A stretch of 64,000 bases of DNA, taken from contig NC_015572.1 of the NCBI RefSeq assembly GCF_000214665.1, forward strand, positions 4,526,001 through 4,590,000. Direction: 5' to 3'. This document shows, one piece after another, positions 54,121-62,584 of the stretch (position 1 is the first letter of the stretch; each line of letters begins with the position of its first letter). The notes beneath the pieces were generated by a model. That model ran no database searches and was not told the origin of the DNA. It saw nothing but the letters and a program-made list of their open reading frames with translations. Both the position numbers and the translations under genes were made by a program. The DNA comes from Methylomonas methanica MC09 (lineage in GTDB: Bacteria; Pseudomonadota; Gammaproteobacteria; Methylococcales; Methylomonadaceae).

Positions 54121-56001
54121 TTATTGGCTGTCCCCCACTGGCGCGGCGAAGGCATCGGACACCAGGGTTTCGACGTTGCTGCCGTTCAACGCCTGTAAAA
54201 AAGCAACCAAGTCGTCGATTTCCGCGGCCGACAAACCCAAGGGCTTGATCAACGGCGACAGGTTTTCGTTAGCGACACCACCCTGGTTGTAAAACGCCAC
54301 CACCTGTTTCAGGCTGGCCAGACTACCGTTATGCATGTAGGGCGCACTGAGCGCTACGTTACGCAAGGACGGGGTTTTGTAAGCCCAGCGGTCGGTCGGG
54401 TTTTGGCTGATTTCGTAATAGCCCAAGTCATTGGCCTTGGCTTCGGCGACACCTTGCAGGCTTTTATTATCCACATCCACAAACACCCCCGGCGCCACTT
54501 GTACCCGTTGCTTTTCCGGCGCCTTTTGCATTGAATCGGCATAGCCGATACCGGTGTTGTGGCGTTTCTGGTCGGTAAACAAGGCGGTTTTTTCGCCTAT
54601 ACTGTGGCAACTGCTGCAGGCCGCCTTGCCGGTAAATAGCTTGAATCCGCGCTGTGCCGCATCACTCAAGGCCTGGCTTTGTTTGCCGAAATACCAGCGG
54701 TCGAACGGCGAATCCGCCGAGTTCAAGGTGCGCTGGTAGCTAGCCAAAGCTTGGCCTATGGTTTCCATGGTCGGCCCCTTATTAAAGGCCTTTTCGAACC
54801 AGCCTCGGTAATCCGCACTAGCCTTGATTTTGTCAACTACATAACCGATAGATGGGTTGCCCATTTCGTTATGCGCCAGCAGCGGCCCCCACACCTGTTG
54901 CTCCAGGCTGTTTTCCCGGCCATCGTGGAACAACAATTGCGCATAGCCGACGTTATACAGCGATGGACTATTACGCCGCACGCTGCGGCCCTCTATGCCG
55001 ACGGCGGTAGCCATTTCGTTGCTGCTGAAACCTTGCTCCGGAATATGGCAGATCGCGCAGGAAAAGGTGTTGTTGAACGATAGCCTGCGGTCGTAAAACA
55101 GCTTACGGCCCAATTCGATTTTAGCGCTGGTTAGCGGGTTATCTTTTGGCTGCGGTAGTTTCGGCAAGCCCAGCGGCGGCTTGTTGGCAAACTCGATCAG
55201 CTTGGCCGGCTTGCCCTGTCTATGTTCCAGCGCCAACGAACGGGTTTGGTAATCGGCTTGCTGATAGTTCTGCTTGTTGTCGCCGGCTTGATACAAGCGT
55301 TCTCCGGCCACCGGTTGGGCAGCCTCCGGCTTATGATCTATCAGCAAGGTTTTCACGTCGTTGATCACCGTGTCGGCATGCAGAAAGTCCACGTTGTAGA
55401 TATTGCGGATATTTTTATCGGTATCGATCAGATACACCCGCAGCAAATGCGAAAACGTGCCGGTAAATTGGCCCTTATCGTCGTAAATTTTTTGCACGTT
55501 TTGCTGATAGGCATCCAGTATAGGCTGCAGGGTGTGCTCGTCGCGGGTGGTTAAAAACCGCCAATCGAAATCGCCGGTCTTAAAGCCAGCACCGTAATGG
55601 CGCATCATTTCCGGCGTATCGTTGCTTGGATTGAAACTCAAGGTCAGCAAACGCAGTTTTGCAGCCAGCTCCGGCTGTTTTTGCAACTGCCGGCTGATTT
55701 TATGCAGTACCTGGGTCGCCAGCGGGCAACCGTTTACGTCGCTGCAAGTGGCGTAAATAAAGCTTAACAACACCACTTTATCGCCCATCAAATCGTGCAG
55801 GCGTTTGGGCTGATTGTCGCTGGTCAAAATCTCGCCGTCGCCGGCAGCGCCGATCACCGGCAACGTGTAACTGGCGGGCGCCGCCAATTGATACGGCAAA
55901 GCGGCATAACCGGGTGCCAAGGGAGGTGCGGGTGTGGTCTCGGCCTGACAGGCAAAACCGCTTAACAGAGCCAACAGGCCGATAAAATAAGACGCTTTCA
56001 T
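54121..56001 (-). CDS. Sco-domain / di-heme cytochrome c peroxidase fusion
   Basis: A 626-residue periplasmic protein, start ATG 56001 with a signal peptide to about CQA. The first part (about 20-220) is a Sco/thioredoxin-fold domain with YATCSDVNGCPLA; its cysteines are spaced CX5C rather than the usual CX3C, and the Sco His is in FSHLLRVYLID. The second part (about 265-620) is a MauG/CcpA-type di-heme domain with CXXCH motifs CAICH and CSSCH. It may reduce peroxide or make a redox-linked metal site. It converges on acr3, so it is not in the ars operon. Confidence 0.88.
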   Translation of the reverse strand: MKASYFIGLLALLSGFACQAETTPAPPLAPGYAALPYQLAAPASYTLPVIGAAGDGEILTSDNQPKRLHDLMGDKVVLLSFIYATCSDVNGCPLATQVLHKISRQLQKQPELAAKLRLLTLSFNPSNDTPEMMRHYGAGFKTGDFDWRFLTTRDEHTLQPILDAYQQNVQKIYDDKGQFTGTFSHLLRVYLIDTDKNIRNIYNVDFLHADTVINDVKTLLIDHKPEAAQPVAGERLYQAGDNKQNYQQADYQTRSLALEHRQGKPAKLIEFANKPPLGLPKLPQPKDNPLTSAKIELGRKLFYDRRLSFNNTFSCAICHIPEQGFSSNEMATAVGIEGRSVRRNSPSLYNVGYAQLLFHDGRENSLEQQVWGPLLAHNEMGNPSIGYVVDKIKASADYRGWFEKAFNKGPTMETIGQALASYQRTLNSADSPFDRWYFGKQSQALSDAAQRGFKLFTGKAACSSCHSIGEKTALFTDQKRHNTGIGYADSMQKAPEKQRVQVAPGVFVDVDNKSLQGVAEAKANDLGYYEISQNPTDRWAYKTPSLRNVALSAPYMHNGSLASLKQVVAFYNQGGVANENLSPLIKPLGLSAAEIDDLVAFLQALNGSNVETLVSDAFAAPVGDSQ

Positions 56002-56049
56002 AAATTCGGTCCACGCTGTGGGTTTAAATTTCGCCGGCGGGCATTCCAT

Positions 56050-56335
56050 TTATCCCAGCAACACATATTATAAAAAACTAATATTCTATTTGGCCGCCGC
56101 TGTCAACTCTAGCGGGTATTTTAGGTTGGTGGATTTGGGCCGGGGTGTTGAAATATTGATATTCACGTTGACTTCGCACTCTTTCTAATCGACCTCGGCG
56201 AAAATCATCGAAAGCGGTCGTTAGGAGAAATCAAAGTTGATCGTCGTAACCGGCCATTAGCCGACCTCGACATTTTGGCTCAGAGTGGCGGCAATGGAAC
56301 ACATACTTGCCTTTCAAGTTAGTACCATATGATAG
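56050..56335. other. Intergenic region at the end of the AT-rich operon
   Basis: About 285 bases. It holds the promoter side of the Sco-peroxidase gene and the downstream end of the ChrB-like operon. AGTACCA (about 56321) and TGGTACT (about 56341) could form a hairpin near the operon end, without a T-run. No gene is seen. Confidence 0.35.
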
Positions 56336-56836
56336 TTACTTTGGTACTGGTGTCTTGGCTGACTCATATTTAGAGAAGTACTGATAACACTGCTCCACTA
56401 TATATTCCTTATATTCCTTATTCGGCGATGAGATGATAGCGTTCACCGTCTTCTCCAAATCGGGAGTCTCGGCCATTATTTTTTTTTCCCAAATATTCAC
56501 TTCGATATCATGAATGATCTGACCCAAGTAGATAAGTTTTTCTTCTTTCAGCTTATAGTGCTCCAACAGTGTTTCAAATGTCGATTGGTTATGATATCGC
56601 CTAAATTTCGCTGATGGCGTATCGAACTCAATTCCTTCAGTAATTGGTTCGCCCTTTTTGAAAAATCGTATTTCTGCTTGCGGCGAAATATAACGTTTTA
56701 TCAACCAGATTGAGGCGCATTTGTCCACTTCAAAAGTATCCCACGTAGAGAAAACCAGCTTTTCATCCTCGGCAGCTACTGTATTCACCAATAATACAAT
56801 CCAGAAAATAAATAATATTTTACCTATAGAAGACAT
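56336..56836 (-). CDS. Secreted stand-alone ChrB C-terminal-type (Chrome_Resist) domain protein
   Basis: A 166-residue protein with a signal peptide (to about VAA) and then one domain like the C-terminal half of the chromate-resistance regulator ChrB. Seen: FEVDKCASIWLIKRYISPQAEIRFF, then GIEFDTPSAKFRRYHNQSTFETLLEHYKL and IIHDIEVN, which follow the family pattern (DRxACPWLIRRFIDPxAEF; FDxPxAxFxH; TFExLL). The ChrB N-terminal half and any chrA transporter gene are absent. It overlaps the ABC ATPase gene by 13 bases, so it is an envelope component of that operon. Function unknown. Confidence 0.72.
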   Translation of the reverse strand: MSSIGKILFIFWIVLLVNTVAAEDEKLVFSTWDTFEVDKCASIWLIKRYISPQAEIRFFKKGEPITEGIEFDTPSAKFRRYHNQSTFETLLEHYKLKEEKLIYLGQIIHDIEVNIWEKKIMAETPDLEKTVNAIISSPNKEYKEYIVEQCYQYFSKYESAKTPVPK

Positions 56837-57546
56837 GTTTTATACCAATCCAACAAATCCATGTTGCTAAAATTCAAAAAACCTTGCTTGCCAATATCCT
56901 GTATAAAACCCCCTCTATTCATAACAACTATTCGGTCGGCAAAGTTTAGTATTTCATCGAAATTATGTGTCGCGTAGATGATCGTCATATTCGTGTTAAT
57001 ATTCAATGATCGAATCAAATCAACAACGTCACTCTTGGTGATAGGATCAAGATTATTAAATGGCTCATCCATCAGCAAGATATCTGGATTGGTAATAATC
57101 GCTCGAGCAATTGCCAAGCGCTGCCTTTCTCCACCGGACAAATCGCTTGGAAAACATTTTGCATACCGCAACAATGAGACTTTCTCTAATATCCCATAGA
57201 TTAATTCAACGCGGCTAGTCTTGGACATAGCCAATTTTTTTGCTGCAAAAGCAACGTTTTGAAAGACCGTCATATGTGGCCAAAGCGCAAGCTCCTGGAA
57301 AATCATGGCTAAGTCACGCTTAGCAGGTACTAAGCAAAACGACTCGGAACTCAATATCCGGCCATCCTTGGAAATTTCACCCTGGTTCGGCTTCTCAAAA
57401 CCCGCCAAAAGGCGTAAAAGAGTCGTTTTACCGCAGCCTGAAGGACCTAAAATGGCTAATACTTTTCCTCTTTCTAGTTCGATGGATACATTCTCCAACA
57501 CACGGTTATCGGCATAGGATTTAAAAAGATTTTTTACCTGGATCAT
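56824..57546 (-). CDS. Fbp/Afu-type ABC transporter ATPase
   Basis: A 240-residue ATP-binding subunit. Walker A GPSGCGKTT, Q-loop MIFQELALWPHM, signature LSGGERQRLAIARA, Walker B ILLMDEPFNNLD and the switch His in YATHNFDE. The start is taken as ATG 57546, which overlaps the permease stop (TGATG); an adjacent TTG at 57549 is possible. It lacks the C-terminal regulatory extension found in FbpC (about 350 residues). Confidence 0.93.
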   Translation of the reverse strand: MIQVKNLFKSYADNRVLENVSIELERGKVLAILGPSGCGKTTLLRLLAGFEKPNQGEISKDGRILSSESFCLVPAKRDLAMIFQELALWPHMTVFQNVAFAAKKLAMSKTSRVELIYGILEKVSLLRYAKCFPSDLSGGERQRLAIARAIITNPDILLMDEPFNNLDPITKSDVVDLIRSLNINTNMTIIYATHNFDEILNFADRIVVMNRGGFIQDIGKQGFLNFSNMDLLDWYKTCLL

Positions 57547-59144
57547 CAAGTCAAGCCCGATACATTAACGCGTTTATAGAGCCGCGTTAACCCAAACCAA
57601 ATCGAATATTGAAAAAACAACAGCATCAAACAAAAAGCAGCTACCAAACTAGTGGCCCCGTAATGAAGATAATTATAAATCACGATGGGTATCGTTTCCG
57701 AACCAGCAGGCATAATGAGCAAAGAAGTTCCTAAGTCCGCAAGAGAAAGCGAGAAAACAACGACAAATGCAACTAAAAGACTGGACCCCAACATAGGTAA
57801 GATAACAATACCTTGCACGCTCCACCAATGATTACTGGCTAATAGACCTGCCTCTTCAAAAGCCGATGGAATCTGCTGCAAACCGGAGTAAATAACTCGA
57901 ATCGCGAATGGAATTAAGTGTGCCAAATATCCTACTATAAGAATTGTCGGACTTCCATATACCCAATCGGTCACAGGTTGGTTCCATACTTTAATGAGTC
58001 CTATCCCGAGTAAAATAGGTGGTACGGCAAATGGAAGCTGGGTGAGATAATCCAATATTAACTTAAGTTTTCCGGTAGTTTTAGTTAGAGAATAAGCCAA
58101 AATAAATGCAACCGATACCACTGCTAAAGCTGCAAAAATCGATAAAAGCAAGCTAAATTCAATAGAATTGGCAGAAGCAATCCAAGCTTTTTCAAGGCTA
58201 TGCAAATCTCCCGTCATGTAAACTAAACAAATAATAGGTACAACAACGGATATTAAAATTATTAAAGAACAGTAACAAATAGCAACAATATTGCCTGCTC
58301 CGGTTTTAATTAAAAAAAACGGCTTTTGACTTCTACTAAAATTTATAAATGACTTGTCTTTCATAACCCAAAGCCCAGCCGCAATGAGCAGAGAGTTAAG
58401 CAACAACAACGGCACAGCTAGCATGATTGCAGCGCGCTCGTTGTACATTGCACTATATTCTATAAATATTTCTACCGGATACACTTTTACGCGCAAAAGA
58501 TCAGGAACACCAAAATCAATAATAGAAAAGATAAAAACGAAAATTCCACCAGCAATTACTTGTGGCGCAATCATTGGCAAAGTTACAAAAAATAAACTTT
58601 TAAACCAATTACCGTGCAACAAAGCCATTTCTTCGTAACCAGAATCCAGATTCTTCAATCCACTTTCCACCAACAAGGTAATAAAAGGGAAATAAGAAAA
58701 GGCTAAAACAAAAACAGCCCCCATGAGATTATGGATGTCAAACGGTGAGTTTGCTATATGTAACCTCATAATGATCCGATTTAGCCACCCTTCGTGTGCA
58801 AAAATTTCGCTCCACACTATCGTTTGCATGTAGGGAGGTATTAATAGAGGGAATAAATACAGTGATTGAAAGACCCACCGCCCCCATATCCTAATTCGTT
58901 GCACAAAAAATGCATAAGGAACGCCAATAACAAGCGCCAACCCCGTTGCACCGGCAGCTAACTTTACGCTACGACCGAGTAAAGAATACTGATTTTCAGA
59001 AAGGAAGAAATTGCCGCTAATACCGCTGTTTATTAAGAAAGTGTTCGGATCAATAGCATCGAAAATTAGTCGACTAATCGGCCAATAGACCGCGCCAAGA
59101 AAAATGAACCAAGCAGTGATTGTCAGCCATTTTGGGATAAGCAC
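57546..59144 (-). CDS. Fbp/Afu-type ABC transporter permease (duplicated)
   Basis: A 532-residue permease with two homologous halves and about twelve membrane segments. Each half carries an EAA-type loop for the ATPase: YEEMALLHGNWFKSLFFVTLPMIAPQ and FEEAGLLASNHWWSVQGIVILPML. This is the FbpB-type fused permease of the iron(III)/thiamine-like class. The start is GTG at 59144, six bases after the binding-protein stop. Confidence 0.92.
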   Translation of the reverse strand: MLIPKWLTITAWFIFLGAVYWPISRLIFDAIDPNTFLINSGISGNFFLSENQYSLLGRSVKLAAGATGLALVIGVPYAFFVQRIRIWGRWVFQSLYLFPLLIPPYMQTIVWSEIFAHEGWLNRIIMRLHIANSPFDIHNLMGAVFVLAFSYFPFITLLVESGLKNLDSGYEEMALLHGNWFKSLFFVTLPMIAPQVIAGGIFVFIFSIIDFGVPDLLRVKVYPVEIFIEYSAMYNERAAIMLAVPLLLLNSLLIAAGLWVMKDKSFINFSRSQKPFFLIKTGAGNIVAICYCSLIILISVVVPIICLVYMTGDLHSLEKAWIASANSIEFSLLLSIFAALAVVSVAFILAYSLTKTTGKLKLILDYLTQLPFAVPPILLGIGLIKVWNQPVTDWVYGSPTILIVGYLAHLIPFAIRVIYSGLQQIPSAFEEAGLLASNHWWSVQGIVILPMLGSSLLVAFVVVFSLSLADLGTSLLIMPAGSETIPIVIYNYLHYGATSLVAAFCLMLLFFQYSIWFGLTRLYKRVNVSGLT

Positions 59145-59150
59145 AGATAG

Positions 59151-60149
59151 TTATCTTGAAAATAACTGTCTGGAAAAGATAAAAGCTGACTCCATTCGAT
59201 CAGCTATTGATTGATAATCCAAATTCATTGTGTGCAGCGACGATAATGACGGGACATATTCCGGTTTTTTTACATGCTCACGGAGCGGAATCTGCATCGA
59301 TTCAGAAAAGGCCAAAGCACTTTCTACTTCTTCGGATAGTAAATAATCGATTAATTGGCGCCCTGCATCCAGGTGAGGTGCGTTACTAATTAATGAGACC
59401 GTATTTGGAATAAGTAAGGAACCTATACCATCCTGATCCGGGTATACCATTGCCACATTTTTTTTTGCTTTTATGGCCGAGTAGACATCATCAGTATCGG
59501 TAAAACCAATCGCCTCGCTCCCTGCGACAACCATATCCCTGGAAACTGAATTTCCGTCTACGATTTGAACACCGTTCTTATACATATCGCTTAAATAGTT
59601 TTTGGCTTTATCTTCACCTAAAAGAGCAAATAGAGCAGCGACATGCGTTGAAGTGGTGCCAAATAATGGATAACCCATCACCACCTTTCCGTGCCATTTT
59701 GATTGGGTCAGGTCAAATATTGACTTTGGAGTTTCCGAATTATCGACCAACTGAGTATTGACAATCAACACTCTAGCTCTGGCAGCAAAGCCGGTCCAGT
59801 ATCCATCCACATCTTTGAAACGCGCCGGGATAGCCGTACTTGACGGAGAAACATAGGGGGAAAGCACCCCCATTCTTTTCAAGATCAACGTTCTGCCGAT
59901 CTCAGAATTCCAAAACACATCGGCATTGGGATGGCTTTTCTCTGCAATGAGCCGATTGACTAAGCCGGTCGTTTTTGAGGCTTCGACATCATAAACCGCT
60001 TTTACCTTGATACCGGTTCGACGCTCGAATGCCTGTAGTACGGGCTCGGAAAAAACCTGATCCAAAGAGGTATAAACAACCACTTCATCAGCATGTGCTG
60101 TCCCTGCCCAAGAACAAATTATAAGAAGAAATCTTGCCAGGATTTTCAT
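59151..60149 (-). CDS. Fbp/Afu-like periplasmic binding protein, ligand uncertain
   Basis: A 332-residue exported protein (signal peptide to AHA). The N-terminus EVVVYTSLDQVFSEPVLQAFERRTGIKV, DVFWNSE and GFTDTDDVYSAI place it in the Fe(III)-binding FbpA/AfuA superfamily. The tandem tyrosines that bind iron in FbpA are not visible at the usual position, where TDTDD is found. The cargo may be iron with another ligand set, or something else. Overlaps the ferric-reductase-like gene upstream by ATGA. Confidence 0.87.
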   Translation of the reverse strand: MKILARFLLIICSWAGTAHADEVVVYTSLDQVFSEPVLQAFERRTGIKVKAVYDVEASKTTGLVNRLIAEKSHPNADVFWNSEIGRTLILKRMGVLSPYVSPSSTAIPARFKDVDGYWTGFAARARVLIVNTQLVDNSETPKSIFDLTQSKWHGKVVMGYPLFGTTSTHVAALFALLGEDKAKNYLSDMYKNGVQIVDGNSVSRDMVVAGSEAIGFTDTDDVYSAIKAKKNVAMVYPDQDGIGSLLIPNTVSLISNAPHLDAGRQLIDYLLSEEVESALAFSESMQIPLREHVKKPEYVPSLSSLHTMNLDYQSIADRMESAFIFSRQLFSR

Positions 60150-60814
60150 CGGCCACTTCGTTTTAAGTGCTCTGAGATAGCGCCGCGATTAGAGAAGCCA
60201 AGCCAAACCCGATAACAAATCGCCAACACTATACTTGCCAGCAATAATCCAAAAACGAAGGGCATTGGGGCAATCCGCGTTTCGCTACCTATTGAATAAC
60301 TATGAAACCAAGCCAAAAAAAACGCCGGCCAAGCCAGTCGATGCATCCAAATCCAAACTCCGTCATTGTGCCTTACAAAAATCGCCGAAAGCACACCCAC
60401 GATTACCAAACACGCGGCGAGCAGACCTAATGAAACCATCGCTGGGTAATAGCTTTCGAAAAAATTAGGCAATAAGAATTTATAGGCGAAATGCTGGTTT
60501 CTAAGAGATGCCGCTGTCACAAATAGACCGCCATGCGATATTAAAAGCACCAGCACCCAAAGCCCTAACTTCCGATGCGAAGATTTATTCACTAATTGAT
60601 ATCCGCAAGACGAGAGCAATCCTAGAAGCAGTTGCAGCCCAAAAAACACAAAGGCAAATAAACCACACAATTTTGAAAGCAAGTATAAAAACTGACCGTC
60701 CGGCACTTGGTAAAAGAAATAAACGCTAAGATCGCCTTCGGTTTTTAGAAACACCCATCCTGGAACCAAAAATAACAGCGCAAGCAACCATTCCGATTTT
60801 GAAAAATTGACCAT
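60146..60814 (-). CDS. Ferric-reductase-like transmembrane heme protein (MsrQ/YedZ fold)
   Basis: A 222-residue protein with about six membrane helices. Paired histidines in neighbouring helices fit a b-heme electron conduit: SHRKLGLWVLVLLISHGG in one and WMHRLAWPAFFLAWFHSYSIGS in another. No flavin or NAD(P)H domain is attached. The ATG at 60814 has GGAG upstream. In this operon it may move electrons across the membrane to reduce a substrate before or during uptake by the ABC system. Confidence 0.8.
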   Translation of the reverse strand: MVNFSKSEWLLALLFLVPGWVFLKTEGDLSVYFFYQVPDGQFLYLLSKLCGLFAFVFFGLQLLLGLLSSCGYQLVNKSSHRKLGLWVLVLLISHGGLFVTAASLRNQHFAYKFLLPNFFESYYPAMVSLGLLAACLVIVGVLSAIFVRHNDGVWIWMHRLAWPAFFLAWFHSYSIGSETRIAPMPFVFGLLLASIVLAICYRVWLGFSNRGAISEHLKRSGR

Positions 60815-60829
60815 ATTAACAACTCCGTT

Positions 60830-61345
60830 TCAAGAAGCGCTTTTCTGTGGACATTGATTTTTGTCCTGAGCGCAGACATGTAGGCGCGCTAAAGCCTTTG
60901 CTTCGGTCAATCCGCGCTGTCCCGCAACTGGTAAGCCATTTTTCTTCCAGCCATTGATGCCATGGTCTTTCATCAGTTTGACATTATGTAAGCCCCTTAC
61001 CTGCAAAGCCCTACCAAGCTCGTAACCGCGGAAATCCTTTAAACAATAAGTGACCACCAAATCCGCATCATTGAACCGACTAGCAACAGCATCAGGCACC
61101 TCCCGTAACGTCATATTGAAAGCACCTGGCAAATGATCCTCCTCAAATTCAGCGGGCTCTCTCGCGTCGATAAATACGACTTTAGCGCCGCTATTGACTT
61201 GCGCCAAGATCTCATCGCTATTGACAATGGGAATCAAGTCGGTTGCCTGCCCACCTAAAGCAAGCGGTTGGTGGAGCTTATCCATCAACCCATAGCCATA
61301 GCCCAGCAAAAGCAGACCAGCAACGAAAAATGCGTTTTTAATCAT
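60830..61345 (-). CDS. Membrane-anchored periplasmic rhodanese-domain protein
   Basis: A 171-residue protein with an N-terminal anchor or signal (about 4-22) and one rhodanese domain (about 40-145). The catalytic cysteine is in TYCLKDFRGYE (Cys then Arg six residues on), with FIDAREPAEFEEDHLPGAFN at the start. The C-terminal tail adds two more cysteines (HVCAQDKNQCPQ). It is likely to carry sulfane sulfur or to reduce an oxyanion in the periplasm. Fifteen bases before the ferric-reductase-like gene. Confidence 0.87.
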   Translation of the reverse strand: MIKNAFFVAGLLLLGYGYGLMDKLHQPLALGGQATDLIPIVNSDEILAQVNSGAKVVFIDAREPAEFEEDHLPGAFNMTLREVPDAVASRFNDADLVVTYCLKDFRGYELGRALQVRGLHNVKLMKDHGINGWKKNGLPVAGQRGLTEAKALARLHVCAQDKNQCPQKSAS

Positions 61346-61394
61346 TCTTTCAATCCAGGCAACAAAACATCAAACCGTAGCTCATCATGGGTTA

Positions 61395-62537
61395 CTACCT
61401 GACAATGTCAAAAAGCACGCTTGCCACGCCGACTTTTCCGCTGAAACCGGAAATATTGACCGTCAACAAGTGTCTACCCGGCGTTATTTGCTGGGGTAGC
61501 CATTGCCATGTTAGGGGTACGTAGCCTTGTTCTTCTTCCGCCACAAACTCATGATCAACAAAAAAGGCCACTTCATAAAGACTTTGCTTCATCATCCAAC
61601 GGTCTTGTGGGGCAATGTCAGCTTTTACCGCAACCGGAGAATTTAATTTGATCTGCGCCACGCCATCGGGCGTCTTTTTCAGTGTTTCCTGCAAGGTTAA
61701 AGAAACGTCAGGCACAGCATCAAAAGCACGAGGTGCATAATAGTGCGGAGAAATTGCCGTCCCGTTACGGCTCGTCTGCATTTTTTCGGGGGCGAGAACC
61801 TTGTCTTCCCAATGTTTAGCCAGTCTATAAGCGCGATAATCAAGTTCTTGATTACCATAGGTTAAAATAGCATTCTCAGGTAATTTAAAAGCGATAACCA
61901 AAACGCCTAAATTGGGCTCCTTACGAATATCGATCAATCCATTTTGATCCTTGCCGTCCCAATGCTGAACATTTTTGCCCGCTCCTTTGGCTTGCCAACT
62001 GCTCAGGTTACGCAACATTGCCCCGCCCTTGATGCCCGCTCGGATTAACACCCGGCAAGAAGCTGGTAGAGAATAAGCAATTTCTTGATCCGGCGTAATT
62101 TCCACCGGCACTTTTTCAACCAACTCTCCGCCACTATAAGTGCGCGGATCGATGATCTGCTTCTCGCCGCTTTCGGTTTCCACAGTCAGAACCGGAATAT
62201 AAGCCTCATCGGGAACCACGGTTCCTGAATCGTCCTTTCCATCCCAAACCAGCTGATTAAGGCCAATTTCCAGTCCATCCGTCCGGGTGACGGTTTTGAC
62301 GAGCTCGCCATCGGATGTATATACGCTTAACGATACCGAAGCAACGTTTGCCTGCAACTGTACCGGCACCGAATAGGTTTCGCCTCGGCTTGGTGAAAAT
62401 TCATAAGCCCCGTTATTCGCAAATCCAACGACAGCGGGACTTGCTTCATTAGAAACGCTTTCCGGCGCAACTGTGCCCACGGAACTGCAACCTTGCAATA
62501 TGAGGGTAGCGAACAACAAACTATGCCTAAATAGCAT
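61395..62537 (-). CDS. Lipoprotein with FlgD-like Ig domains, function unknown
   Basis: A 380-residue lipoprotein (lipobox LQGC). Two FlgD-like beta domains are visible by the recurring WDGKD pattern: NQLVWDGKDDSGTVVPDEAY and VQHWDGKDQNGLIDI. The C-terminal part (about 290-380) is a further beta domain. These folds usually bind other envelope proteins. No enzymatic motif. It lies 49 bases before the rhodanese gene in the same direction. Confidence 0.75.
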   Translation of the reverse strand: MLFRHSLLFATLILQGCSSVGTVAPESVSNEASPAVVGFANNGAYEFSPSRGETYSVPVQLQANVASVSLSVYTSDGELVKTVTRTDGLEIGLNQLVWDGKDDSGTVVPDEAYIPVLTVETESGEKQIIDPRTYSGGELVEKVPVEITPDQEIAYSLPASCRVLIRAGIKGGAMLRNLSSWQAKGAGKNVQHWDGKDQNGLIDIRKEPNLGVLVIAFKLPENAILTYGNQELDYRAYRLAKHWEDKVLAPEKMQTSRNGTAISPHYYAPRAFDAVPDVSLTLQETLKKTPDGVAQIKLNSPVAVKADIAPQDRWMMKQSLYEVAFFVDHEFVAEEEQGYVPLTWQWLPQQITPGRHLLTVNISGFSGKVGVASVLFDIVR

Positions 62538-62584
62538 GAAAGATCCTTGTGTGATTGTTGATTGGCATGACTTATTACATAACG

